Shown piece after piece: positions 53,529 to 61,052 of a stretch of DNA of 64,000 nt (position 1 is its first letter; each line of letters starts with the position of its first letter). The position numbers were made by a program, and so were the translations under genes. This stretch comes from Cupriavidus agavae (lineage in GTDB: Bacteria > Pseudomonadota > Gammaproteobacteria > Burkholderiales > Burkholderiaceae), in contig NZ_SGXM01000002.1 of the NCBI RefSeq assembly GCF_004217045.1, forward strand, positions 372,001 to 436,000. The letters are read 5' to 3'. The notes below the pieces were generated by a model. That model was not told the DNA's origin. It did no database searches and worked only from the letters and a program-made list of their open reading frames with translations.

Positions 53529-54059
53529 TCAGAGCACGACGACCGATGCCCCTTGCAGGGCGTAGCCGGCGTCACCCATCACCGACGAGAACGACTGCAC
53601 GCGCAGCACCCCGCTGACCGCCACGCGGTTCATCACGCGCAGCCGGCGCATCATCGGCTCGTCCATGCGCACGTGCACGACCTGGTTGGCCGGGGGCGGC
53701 GGCGTATGGATGCACGCGCCGTAGTACGCCACCAGCAGGAACTCGCGCACCACCGTGATCTGGCCCGCCATTGGCACCACGAAGCCGCGCAGCGTGACCC
53801 GGCGGCCCTCCACCGCGCGGTTGACCGGCGCCTGCTTCCAGTAGGCGCGCGCCCGTTCCAGCGCCTGCCGGGCACGTGGGTCGTCGTCGGACAGCTCGTC
53901 GAGGTTGAGCCCTTCGAGCGGCTTGCCGGGGTCCCAGCCCGGTGGGATCAGTTCCGGCCACGCCAGGCCGGGGTAGCCATCGGCCGCCCGCGCGAAAGAA
54001 GGCACCAGCGGCACCAGCGGCAGGGCGGTGGCTTGACTGAGGAAGGTGCGTCGGTTCAT
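53529..54059 (-). CDS. DUF3299 exported protein
   Basis: 176 aa. The N-terminus MNRRTFLSQATALPLVPLVPSFARA is a Tat-like or Sec signal. The core has ELIPPGWDPGKPLEGLNLDELSDDDPRARQALERARAYW and FLLVAYYGACIHTPPPPANQVVHV, clearly homologous to the neighbouring DUF3299 protein. It is the last gene of the ABC-transporter operon (8 bp after the permease). In Pseudomonas aeruginosa the similarly placed protein PA4066 belongs to a zinc-responsive operon. Confidence 0.85.
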   Translation of the reverse strand: MNRRTFLSQATALPLVPLVPSFARAADGYPGLAWPELIPPGWDPGKPLEGLNLDELSDDDPRARQALERARAYWKQAPVNRAVEGRRVTLRGFVVPMAGQITVVREFLLVAYYGACIHTPPPPANQVVHVRMDEPMMRRLRVMNRVAVSGVLRVQSFSSVMGDAGYALQGASVVVL

Positions 54060-54067
54060 GGCGGTTG

Positions 54068-55363
54068 TCAGGTGTTGGGCAGCAGCCCGTCAGCCAGGCT
54101 CATGCGATAGGCGCGCCACGCCGGCAGCAGCGAGGCCAGCACGCCCGCGCCCAGGATCGCGCCGAGCATGCCCAGTTCGCCGCGCTGCGGGCCAGCCACG
54201 CCGAGCGGGATGCCGAGCCAGGCGGCGGTCAGGTCGCCGAACGCCAGCGCCGCGCCGGTCAGCAGCAGGTAGCCCCCGGCGATGCCAAGCACCATCACGA
54301 TCATCCCTTCCAGCGCCAGCAGCCACAGCACGTCGAGCGGCCGTGCGCCCACCGCACGCAGGATGGCCAGTTCGCGCCGCCGCTCCGACAGCGCGGCCAG
54401 GATCGTCGACACCAGCCCGGCCAGACCCACCAGCATCACCATGGCGGAGACGGCCAGCAGCGCCTTCTCGCCCTGCCCCACCACGTCCCACAGCTCGTCC
54501 AGCACCACGCCCGGCATGACCGCAATCAGCGGCTCCCGTGGATCGGCGGCGATATCGCGCTGCACTTCGAACACGCGCGAGCGCAGTTTCAGGCCCACCA
54601 GCGCGCCGGTGACGTGCTTGGGCGACAGGTCGAACTTGCGCACGAACTGCGGCGGGATGTGCAGCCCGGGAATCGGCGCGCCGGCCTGCCAGTCGAGGTG
54701 GATCGCCTCGATGGCCTGCAGGCTGACGTGCACGGTGCGATCCACCGGCGTGCCGGTGCGGGCGAGGATGCCGGTAACCGTGAACGGCTTGTCGGCGTGC
54801 GCGGGCGCCTCGTCGTCGTCATGCCCGTGCCCCTCGTGGTGGTCATGGGCATCGCCATGGCCATGCGCCAGCGTGATGCGGTCGCCGACGCGGTAGCCAA
54901 GGTCGCGCGCCACGTCGGCGCCGAGCACGGCGTCGAACAGCCCGTCCGTGGCCTGGCCCTGCGCGAACGCCAGCGGCCGCGCATCGCCGTAACGGTAGTG
55001 CTGGTAATAGGCGGCGGTGGTGCCCAGCACGGCAAACCCGCGCATCGAATCACCCAGCGACAGCGGAATCACCCAGTCCACCTGCGGATGCTCGCGCAGG
55101 CGCTGCACGCTGGCCCAGCTCATGTCGTGCTGGACCGCGCCGACATGGAACACCGCATACATCAGCAACTGGATCGGGCTGGTCCGGGCGCCCACGATCA
55201 GGTCGGCGCCCGACACCGACTGCGCGAACGCGTTGCGCGCCTCGGACCGCACGCGCTCCACGCCGAGCAGCAGCGCCGTGGACAGCGCCACGGCCAGCAC
55301 CATCCACACCAGCGTGTAGCGCCGGTTCCAGGCGCTGCGCAGCGCCATCGAGGCCAGCGTCAT
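54068..55363 (-). CDS. FtsX/MacB-type ABC permease with a histidine-rich loop
   Basis: 431 aa. One N-terminal membrane segment (about 17-34), a large periplasmic domain (about 40-275) and three C-terminal segments with ILAALSERRRELAILRAVGARPLDVLWLLALEGM, the FtsX signature. Residues 167-189 contain eight histidines and several Asp/Glu (HGHGDAHDHHEGHGHDDDE), a probable zinc or nickel binding loop on the periplasmic side. Its ATG overlaps the ATPase stop (ATGA). The layout is that of PA4065-like proteins in the Zur-linked PA4063-PA4066 cluster. Confidence 0.87.
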   Translation of the reverse strand: MTLASMALRSAWNRRYTLVWMVLAVALSTALLLGVERVRSEARNAFAQSVSGADLIVGARTSPIQLLMYAVFHVGAVQHDMSWASVQRLREHPQVDWVIPLSLGDSMRGFAVLGTTAAYYQHYRYGDARPLAFAQGQATDGLFDAVLGADVARDLGYRVGDRITLAHGHGDAHDHHEGHGHDDDEAPAHADKPFTVTGILARTGTPVDRTVHVSLQAIEAIHLDWQAGAPIPGLHIPPQFVRKFDLSPKHVTGALVGLKLRSRVFEVQRDIAADPREPLIAVMPGVVLDELWDVVGQGEKALLAVSAMVMLVGLAGLVSTILAALSERRRELAILRAVGARPLDVLWLLALEGMIVMVLGIAGGYLLLTGAALAFGDLTAAWLGIPLGVAGPQRGELGMLGAILGAGVLASLLPAWRAYRMSLADGLLPNT

Positions 55364-56103
55364 GGCGTGGCCTCCGCCGTCGGGCTGTCGATCGAGACCC
55401 GCCGGTCGAAGCCCTCGGCCAGCCGCGCGTCATGGCTCACGAACACCAGGCTGGCGCCGGCCGCGTGGCACTCGCGCTGCAGCAGGTCCATGAAGCCGGC
55501 CTGCCGGGCCGCGTCGAGCGCCGAGGTGGGCTCGTCGGCCAGCACCAGTTCGGGGCGGCCCAGCAGCGCCCGCGCCGCGGCCACGCGCTGCTGCTGGCCG
55601 ATCGACAACCGCCCGGCCGGCTGCTTCCAGAGTGGCGCGGGAAGGTCGAGCCGCCCCAGCAGCATGCCGGCCGCTTCAGCCACCGAGGCGCCCTGCTCGC
55701 GCGCGCGACGCGTGCGGGCCGCCGAGAACGTGCAGGCCAGCAGCACATTGTCGAGCACGTTCAGGTAGGGGACGAGGTTCAGTTGCTGGAAGACGATGCC
55801 GATGTGGTCGGCCCGGAAGCGGTCACGGCGCGCACCGGAGTAGCCGGCCAGAGACGCGCCACGCCAGCGCACGGTGCCGGCCTGTGGCTGGTGAATGCCG
55901 GCCAGCAGCGCCAGCAGCGTGCTCTTGCCGCTGCCGCTGGCGCCCGAGACGAAGATGCGCTCGCCGGCGTCGATATGGAAGCGGTCCAGTGCGAGCACCG
56001 GGGTGGCACCGCGCCGCCAGGCAAAGCGGATGCCGTCGAGCGCCATCAGGGGCGCCGCATCCGCCTGCTGAACCTCCGTCGCCTGCATTGCCTGCATTGC
56101 CAT
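55360..56103 (-). CDS. ABC transporter ATP-binding protein (LolD/MacB type)
   Basis: 247 aa. Walker A GASGSGKSTLLALLAG, Q-loop FQQLNLVPYLNVLDNVLLAC, signature LSIGQQQRVAAARALL and Walker B LVLADEPTSALD are intact. It powers the FtsX-like permease encoded next. The start is the first ATG at 56101-56103; a short MQAMQATEVQQ leader precedes the domain. It is the first gene of the operon. A GCAAC/GTTGC palindrome lies 48 bp upstream. Confidence 0.88.
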   Translation of the reverse strand: MAMQAMQATEVQQADAAPLMALDGIRFAWRRGATPVLALDRFHIDAGERIFVSGASGSGKSTLLALLAGIHQPQAGTVRWRGASLAGYSGARRDRFRADHIGIVFQQLNLVPYLNVLDNVLLACTFSAARTRRAREQGASVAEAAGMLLGRLDLPAPLWKQPAGRLSIGQQQRVAAARALLGRPELVLADEPTSALDAARQAGFMDLLQRECHAAGASLVFVSHDARLAEGFDRRVSIDSPTAEATP

Positions 56104-56150
56104 TCGCCAGTCCGGAACAAGGACTCGCAGTGTACGGGCCGAGGCTTATT

Positions 56151-56169
56151 AACGCAACCGTGTTGCATT
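56151..56169. promoter_or_regulatory. Palindrome upstream of the metal ABC operon, candidate Zur operator
   Basis: AAC-GCAAC-CGT-GTTGC-ATT: 5-bp perfect core arms, 7 of 8 positions symmetric when extended. It lies 48-66 bp before the ATPase start and touches the stop codon of the neighbouring permease gene. I propose zinc control from gene context. I could not compare it with a Zur matrix. Confidence 0.45.
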
Positions 56170-57428
56170 CATAGCGGGCTTTCGCGCGTACCGGGCGCCA
56201 GATACCGGGCGCCCAGCAGCGCCACACCGGCGATGGCCAGCCCGATGCCGAAACTGCCCGCAAACCCGACTGCGCCGGCCAGCGCCGTCAGCGACGCGCC
56301 GCCGAGCATTTCGCCCGTATCGCGCGTGCTCTGGATCACGGTCACGTCCGTGGCCGTCTGCGTGCCAGCACGGGCAAAGCGCATCGCCAGCGTCATGACG
56401 GCCACCGAGGCACTGCCGGCGCCAAACGACCCAAGCAGCGTGGCGGCGATCACCCCGGCCAGCGGCAGGTCGTGCAGTTGCCGCGCCAGCAGCAACCAGA
56501 TTGCGGCAGCACCGGCCGCACAGGCCAGCCCGAGGCAGAACACGCGCCGCGCGCCAATCTGCTGCACGAGCCACGCACCGCCCCCGCAGCCAACCAGCAC
56601 GGTCACAAGGCCCCCGGCCATCCCCAGCCGCCCCACCTGATCCAGCGGCCATCCGCCATCCACCAGCAACAGGCGCGACAGCCCGTAGCCGCTGACCGCC
56701 GCCAGCGCGGAGAGCAGCGCCGCCGCCATCAACGCGACACTGCCCCGGCGGCGCACAAAGCCGGCCAGGCTCGCGCGCCCGGCACGCGCCACCTGCGGTA
56801 CCGGCAGCCGTGGTTCGGGCCACGCCATCGCCAGCGCCAGGCTTGCCGCCGCCGGCAGGGTCAGCGCCGCGATGGCCCCCCGCGTGCCGAGCCATCCGCT
56901 CAGCATCAGGCACCCGGCGCCCCCAGCAAAAAAACCCACCATCGTGCCGCCCACCTGCAACGCGTTGGCCCGGCTCAGTTGCGCCGGGCCGAATCGCTCG
57001 GCGGTCAAGCCGTCCGTGGCGATGTCCTGCGTGGCGCTGGCGAGAGAGGCCGCCACCATCAGCGCCAGGAGCACCGGCACGCCGGCCTCGCGCACGCCGA
57101 GCAGCGCCGCCACCATCAGGCAGGCCAGCACGATGGCCTGCATCGGCACGATCCAGCTGCGGCGCCGGCCGAGCGCGACCATGTGATGGTTGTCGACCAG
57201 GCTGGCCCACAGGAACTTGACGACCCAGGGCAGCCCGACCAGCGGCAGCAACGCCAGGCTTGCGAGCGACGCACCCTCGCGCCGCAGGATGGCCGGCAGC
57301 GCCTCCATGGCCACGCCGAACGGCACGCCCTGGCTCACGTAGAGACAGGCGATCAGCAGCCAGAGGTGTGGCGTGGGTGGCGGCGCCATGGGCGGCGCGG
57401 ACTGCGTTGAAACGTCCGCCGCGTTCAT
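56169..57428 (-). CDS. RhtX/FptX-family siderophore permease
   Basis: 419 aa from the ATG at 57426-57428, overlapping the stop of the upstream cupin gene (ATGA). It has about 12 membrane segments. The opening LWLLIACLYVSQGVPFGVAMEALPAILRREG, LPWVVKFLWASLVDN and ATQDIATDGLTAERF match the AmpG-like branch that includes RhtX (rhizobactin 1021) and FptX (pyochelin), single-protein importers of ferri-siderophores across the inner membrane. It lies downstream of a TonB-dependent receptor on the same strand. Confidence 0.82.
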   Translation of the reverse strand: MNAADVSTQSAPPMAPPPTPHLWLLIACLYVSQGVPFGVAMEALPAILRREGASLASLALLPLVGLPWVVKFLWASLVDNHHMVALGRRRSWIVPMQAIVLACLMVAALLGVREAGVPVLLALMVAASLASATQDIATDGLTAERFGPAQLSRANALQVGGTMVGFFAGGAGCLMLSGWLGTRGAIAALTLPAAASLALAMAWPEPRLPVPQVARAGRASLAGFVRRRGSVALMAAALLSALAAVSGYGLSRLLLVDGGWPLDQVGRLGMAGGLVTVLVGCGGGAWLVQQIGARRVFCLGLACAAGAAAIWLLLARQLHDLPLAGVIAATLLGSFGAGSASVAVMTLAMRFARAGTQTATDVTVIQSTRDTGEMLGGASLTALAGAVGFAGSFGIGLAIAGVALLGARYLAPGTRESPL

Positions 57429-57844
57429 CGGAACGCCTCCGGCGCCGGGAGCCCGCTGTCCACGCGTCGCACCTCGCTGCCCACGCTCGGCGTGATGAAC
57501 AGCAGCCGGCCCGGCGCGTGCACTTCCAGCCGGTGCCAGTGGCCGCGCGGCACCACGATCAACTGGCCCGGCTCCAGCGGCACGGAGCGCTCCGCGTTGT
57601 CCGGCGCGCCGAGCGTGACGGTGATCCGCCCTTCGAGCAGGCACAGCACCTCCTCGCCGCGCGGATGACGCTCCCAGTGGCTGGCGTGGACCGATCCGCC
57701 ATCGGTAAAGCCCTTGATGCCGGCGATCCAGTCCGCGTCCAGGCGGCCGCGCTCGGCGTAGCGGGCCAGCGTCACGCGGGCATCGGGGAAGAGCGCGACG
57801 AGGCAATCCTCGATCCGGCGCGGGGTGGTGTCCTGGGTGGTCAT
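57425..57844 (-). CDS. Small cupin-domain protein
   Basis: 139 aa. One cupin: HASHWERHPRGEEVLCLLEGRITVTLG gives motif 1 (His, His, Glu) and PGQLIVVPRGHWHRLEV motif 2 (His). The C-terminus is FITPSVGSEVRRVD. There is no signal peptide. It lies between receptor (17 bp) and permease (4-bp overlap) in the siderophore operon, so it may act on, or sense, the imported siderophore. The function is unknown. Confidence 0.8.
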   Translation of the reverse strand: MTTQDTTPRRIEDCLVALFPDARVTLARYAERGRLDADWIAGIKGFTDGGSVHASHWERHPRGEEVLCLLEGRITVTLGAPDNAERSVPLEPGQLIVVPRGHWHRLEVHAPGRLLFITPSVGSEVRRVDSGLPAPEAFR

Positions 57845-57861
57845 GAGAGGTTCCACGGGGT

Positions 57862-59988
57862 TCAGAAGCGGGTGCGCAGCGTCAGCATGGCGCTGAGCGG
57901 CTCGCCATAGCGGTTGTTCCAGGCCAGGCTGGACAGCGACTGGTAGTAGCGCCGGTCGAACACGTTGCCGACATTGAGTGCCAGCGACGTCTTCGGGCTG
58001 AAACGGTACCCCGCGCGCAGGTTCAGCAGCGCGTAGCCGCCCTGGCGCAGCGTGACGCCGCCCGTTTTCACGGTGTAGGCGCTCTGGGCCTGCACGCCCG
58101 CGCCCACCGACCAGCGGCCCTCGTCGAACGGCAGGATGTAGTCGGCCCACAGCCGCGCGATGTGGCGCGGCACGAAGCTGGCGAACGCCTGCCCCTGTGC
58201 AGTGGCGTCGCGCAGGTACTCGGTGGTGTTGAACGTGTAGCTGGCGCTGAGATTCAGGCTGGCGCCGATCCGCCCGCTGACCTCGGTCTCGAAGCCCCGG
58301 CTCTCCACTTCGCCATCGGCGATGTAGTAGCAGGCGCTGCCGGCGCACGGGTAGGCCGGATCGGCAATCGCGCGGTTGCTCTGGCGGATGCGGAACAGCG
58401 CCGCCGAGACATTGAGCCGCCCGTCGGCCAGTTCGCCCTTGATGCCGGCCTCGTCGTTGCGGCCCTTGATCGGGGCCAGCGTGTCGCCGCTGGCGGTCAG
58501 CTGCGTCTGCGGCTGCAGGATCTGCGAGGTGCTGGCATAGACGGCCCACTGCGGCGTCAGGTCGAACACCAGCCCGCCATAGGGCGTGACCCTGGCGTCG
58601 AAATCGGCGCTGGACGTCGGCGCGCGTTGCTTCCAGCGCGTGACGCGCGCCCCGGCCAGCAGCTTGAGACGGTCCGTCAGGCTGAGCCGCACCATGCCGT
58701 AGAGCCCGCCCTGCGTGGTCCTGGTGCTGCCCGGCGAGGCAAACGCGCTGGTGCCGGGCTCGGCCACGCCGTACGGATTCCAGGCCCAGACATTGACCGG
58801 CACCGCCAGCGGCGGCACGAACGAAGCCGCCGCCTGGCGCGCATCGGTCTGCTGGAAGTTCAGGCCGACCATCGCGTCATGCTGGCGGCCCAGCAGGCCG
58901 AACTGGCCCTTGGCGTAGGCGTCCACGCTGTTCTGGTCGTTGTCGAACTGGTAGGCGCCGCCCATCAGGCGCGGGCCGGCACCGGTGGCCGGATTCACCG
59001 CGCCGTTGCTGGCTGCGTACCGCATGTCCGCCGAAGACGTCAGGTGGTTGAATGCCACGCGGGCCTCCCAGCCATTGCCGAAATGGTGTTCCAGCCCCGC
59101 CGTCACGCGCGTGGTGTCCCAGTCGAAGCGGCCCCAGGCCGTATCGAGAAACTTCGAGCGCGGCAGCCCCAGGTCCTGCCCGGTGGTCGAGAACGGCACG
59201 CCGGCCATGTTCGGCGTGGAGCGGATGCGCTGATGCTGCAGGCCCAGGCTGGCCGTGGTGCCGGGCGCGAGGTCCAGCTCGGCGATGCCGTAGAGATTGG
59301 CCGCGCGCTGGTCGGCCACATCGTAGAAGAACGCGCGGTCGTCGTAGGTGGCCACCATGCGGGCGCGCACCGAGCCCGACGCGTTGAGCGGGCCGCCGAG
59401 GTCGAGTTCGCCCCGGTAGCGGTTCCAGCTGCCGGCGGCCAGCGCGGCCTCGCCGGCAAACGCGCGCTGCGGGCGCTTGGGCACCAGGTTGACCGTCGCG
59501 GCCGGATTGCCGGTGCCGCCGAGCAGCCCCGACGCGCCGCGCAGCATCTCCACGCGCTCGTACATCGCCATGTCCTGCGGCGGGCTGGCCGTGCTGCCCA
59601 GCAGCACCGGTACGCCATCCTGCTGGAAGCTGTCGACCTTGAAACCGCGCACGTAGTAAGCCGTGGTCAGTTGCTGGTACGGCTGCACGGTCACACCGGG
59701 CGCCTGTTGCATCACATCGTCGAGCGAGCGCAGGTTCTGCGCCGCCATGCGCTGCTGGTCGATCACGGTCAGCGACTGCGGCGTCTCCCTGAGCGTGGGC
59801 GTCAGGCGGTTCAGGCTGGCGCCGGCGAGGTCGGACGCGGGGGCGCTGGCGCTGACCTTCACGGCTGGCAACTGCGCGTCGACGCGACCGTCCTCGCCGT
59901 CCTGCGCCCATGCGGGCGCCGCCAGCAGGGCGGCGGTGGCAATGGCCGCGCCGCGCCGGCGCGGCATTGAAACTGGTTGGAACCTCAT
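57862..59988 (-). CDS. TonB-dependent siderophore receptor
   Basis: 708 aa with a signal peptide (ending AAPAWAQDG). Plug domain: TLRETPQSLTVIDQQRMAAQNLRSLDDVMQQAPGV, YYVRGFKVDSFQQDGVPV, RVEMLRGASGLLGGTGNPAATVNLVPKRP. A beta-barrel follows to the terminal LRTRF (ends in Phe). There is no N-terminal signalling domain, so it does not signal through a FecR-type anti-sigma factor. It is the first gene of an operon with a cupin and an RhtX/FptX-type permease. Two 20-bp direct repeats lie directly upstream, next to an AraC gene. Confidence 0.92.
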   Translation of the reverse strand: MRFQPVSMPRRRGAAIATAALLAAPAWAQDGEDGRVDAQLPAVKVSASAPASDLAGASLNRLTPTLRETPQSLTVIDQQRMAAQNLRSLDDVMQQAPGVTVQPYQQLTTAYYVRGFKVDSFQQDGVPVLLGSTASPPQDMAMYERVEMLRGASGLLGGTGNPAATVNLVPKRPQRAFAGEAALAAGSWNRYRGELDLGGPLNASGSVRARMVATYDDRAFFYDVADQRAANLYGIAELDLAPGTTASLGLQHQRIRSTPNMAGVPFSTTGQDLGLPRSKFLDTAWGRFDWDTTRVTAGLEHHFGNGWEARVAFNHLTSSADMRYAASNGAVNPATGAGPRLMGGAYQFDNDQNSVDAYAKGQFGLLGRQHDAMVGLNFQQTDARQAAASFVPPLAVPVNVWAWNPYGVAEPGTSAFASPGSTRTTQGGLYGMVRLSLTDRLKLLAGARVTRWKQRAPTSSADFDARVTPYGGLVFDLTPQWAVYASTSQILQPQTQLTASGDTLAPIKGRNDEAGIKGELADGRLNVSAALFRIRQSNRAIADPAYPCAGSACYYIADGEVESRGFETEVSGRIGASLNLSASYTFNTTEYLRDATAQGQAFASFVPRHIARLWADYILPFDEGRWSVGAGVQAQSAYTVKTGGVTLRQGGYALLNLRAGYRFSPKTSLALNVGNVFDRRYYQSLSSLAWNNRYGEPLSAMLTLRTRF

Positions 59989-60046
59989 GACCCGGAATGG
60001 TGCTGTTGTGGAAGGCCCATTCTGGATTTGGCGGCGCGCGGGTTTT

Positions 60047-60087
60047 GGCGATCGCGGATGAATCCGTGGCGATCGCGGATGAATCCG
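60047..60087. repeat. Two direct 20-bp repeats with 21-bp period upstream of the receptor gene
   Basis: GGCGATCGCGGATGAATCCG occurs twice (60047-60066 and 60068-60087) separated by one base. It lies 58-99 bp upstream of the receptor start and 11 bp past the AraC stop. A 21-bp period puts both copies on one face of the helix, as expected for AraC-family activator half-sites. The repeat also contains the 8-bp palindrome GCGATCGC. Confidence 0.7.
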
Positions 60088-60098
60088 GCGCGGCCGGG

Positions 60099-60974
60099 TC
60101 AGCGCAGCGCGCGCGGGTTGACGCCGAACTGCCTGCGGAAGACCTTGGTGAAATGCGAGTCGGTGTAGCCGCAGGCCTGCGCGGCGGCGGCCACGCTGGT
60201 ATCGCCGGCCGCCAGCAGCCGGTAGGCGCGCTCCAGCCGCTGGGCGCGCACGAACTCGTAGACACTGCCGCCGTACAGTTGCCGGAAGCCCTCGGTCAGC
60301 TTGGCCACGTTGAGTCCGCTGGACCGCGCCAGCGCCGGCAGCGTCGGGGGGTTTTCGAGCGAAGCCAGCAGTTCATCGCGCGCCGCCTGCAATTGCCGCA
60401 GTTCGCGCACCCCTGGCGCAGCCGGCGTGCGCCGGTGCTCGGCTTCGAGGTTGGCGATTACCGTGGCGGTCAGTTCCAGCGCCTTGCCGGCCAGGAACAG
60501 CCGGCGCGCGCTGCCCTGCATCGGGCACAGCAGCATCTGCCGGCCCAGCGCCTGCAGCGTGCGGTCGGCGCGCTGGTCGGCCTGCACGCCGTGGCGGTCC
60601 GCCGGACAGCGCAGGCGCGCGGCCAGCCACCCCGCGTCCACGCCGAAATCGCGTTCCAGCGCCTGCTGCGGCATGCGCACCGCCACGTATTCGAGGGCCT
60701 GTCCGGCCCCGAAACGATGCCGCACCGTGAACGGCTCGCCGGTCAGGCTCAGGTGCCAGGCCGGTCCGCTGACCGACACTTCCCGCTGGTCGCGCAGTTT
60801 GTAGGTGAGCTTGCCCGACAGCACCACCACCAGCTTCAGCCCCGGTCCGACGGTCTCGGTGGTGTTCGCGGGCGCCGCAAACCGCAGTGCGCCGCCCGAC
60901 AGCGACAACGACGGCGGCAGGTCGGGCAGGTGCCAGTCATGGCATTGCTCGGGCGGAACAAAAATGGAATCCAT
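60099..60974 (-). CDS. PchR-like AraC-family regulator
   Basis: 291 aa. The C-terminal AraC HTH pair (about 190-291): PTLPALARSSGLNVAKLTEGFRQLYGGSVYEFVRAQRLERAYRLL and VAAAAQACGYTDSHFTKVFRRQFGVNPRALR. The N-terminal half resembles PchR-type siderophore sensors (GPGLKLVVVLSGKLTYKL). PchR activates siderophore uptake genes on binding the ferri-siderophore. It lies immediately upstream of the receptor operon on the same strand and is divergent from a second AraC gene. A Fur box lies in the shared promoter region. Confidence 0.88.
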   Translation of the reverse strand: MDSIFVPPEQCHDWHLPDLPPSLSLSGGALRFAAPANTTETVGPGLKLVVVLSGKLTYKLRDQREVSVSGPAWHLSLTGEPFTVRHRFGAGQALEYVAVRMPQQALERDFGVDAGWLAARLRCPADRHGVQADQRADRTLQALGRQMLLCPMQGSARRLFLAGKALELTATVIANLEAEHRRTPAAPGVRELRQLQAARDELLASLENPPTLPALARSSGLNVAKLTEGFRQLYGGSVYEFVRAQRLERAYRLLAAGDTSVAAAAQACGYTDSHFTKVFRRQFGVNPRALR

Positions 60975-61013
60975 GGCGGCGCACGGCTGGTTGTCGGAAC
61001 AAGAAGACAGCGC

Positions 61014-61043
61014 AGTATAATGCGAATCATTCTCATCTGTGAA
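61014..61043 (-). promoter_or_regulatory. Minus-strand promoter of the first AraC gene, overlapped by a Fur box
   Basis: On the minus strand TTCACA (61038-61043), an 18-nt spacer and TATACT (61014-61019). The Fur box at 61021-61035 fills the spacer. Confidence 0.6.
61016..61035 (+). promoter_or_regulatory. Plus-strand promoter -10 and Fur box of the second AraC gene
   Basis: A perfect TATAAT (61016-61021) is followed directly by TGCGAAT-C-ATTCTCA (61021-61035), which matches the Fur heptamer pair at nearly every conserved position. A TTGTCG 19 nt upstream of the -10 is the possible -35. The predicted transcription start falls within the Fur box, so iron-loaded Fur should repress both AraC genes. 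Confidence 0.75.
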
Positions 61044-61052
61044 TCAGACATC

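Noticed and set aside
53600-54110. Plus-strand frame with many His residues opposite a DUF3299 gene
   Set aside because: An antisense shadow of the Val/Arg/Met-rich minus-strand gene, without a ribosome-binding site.
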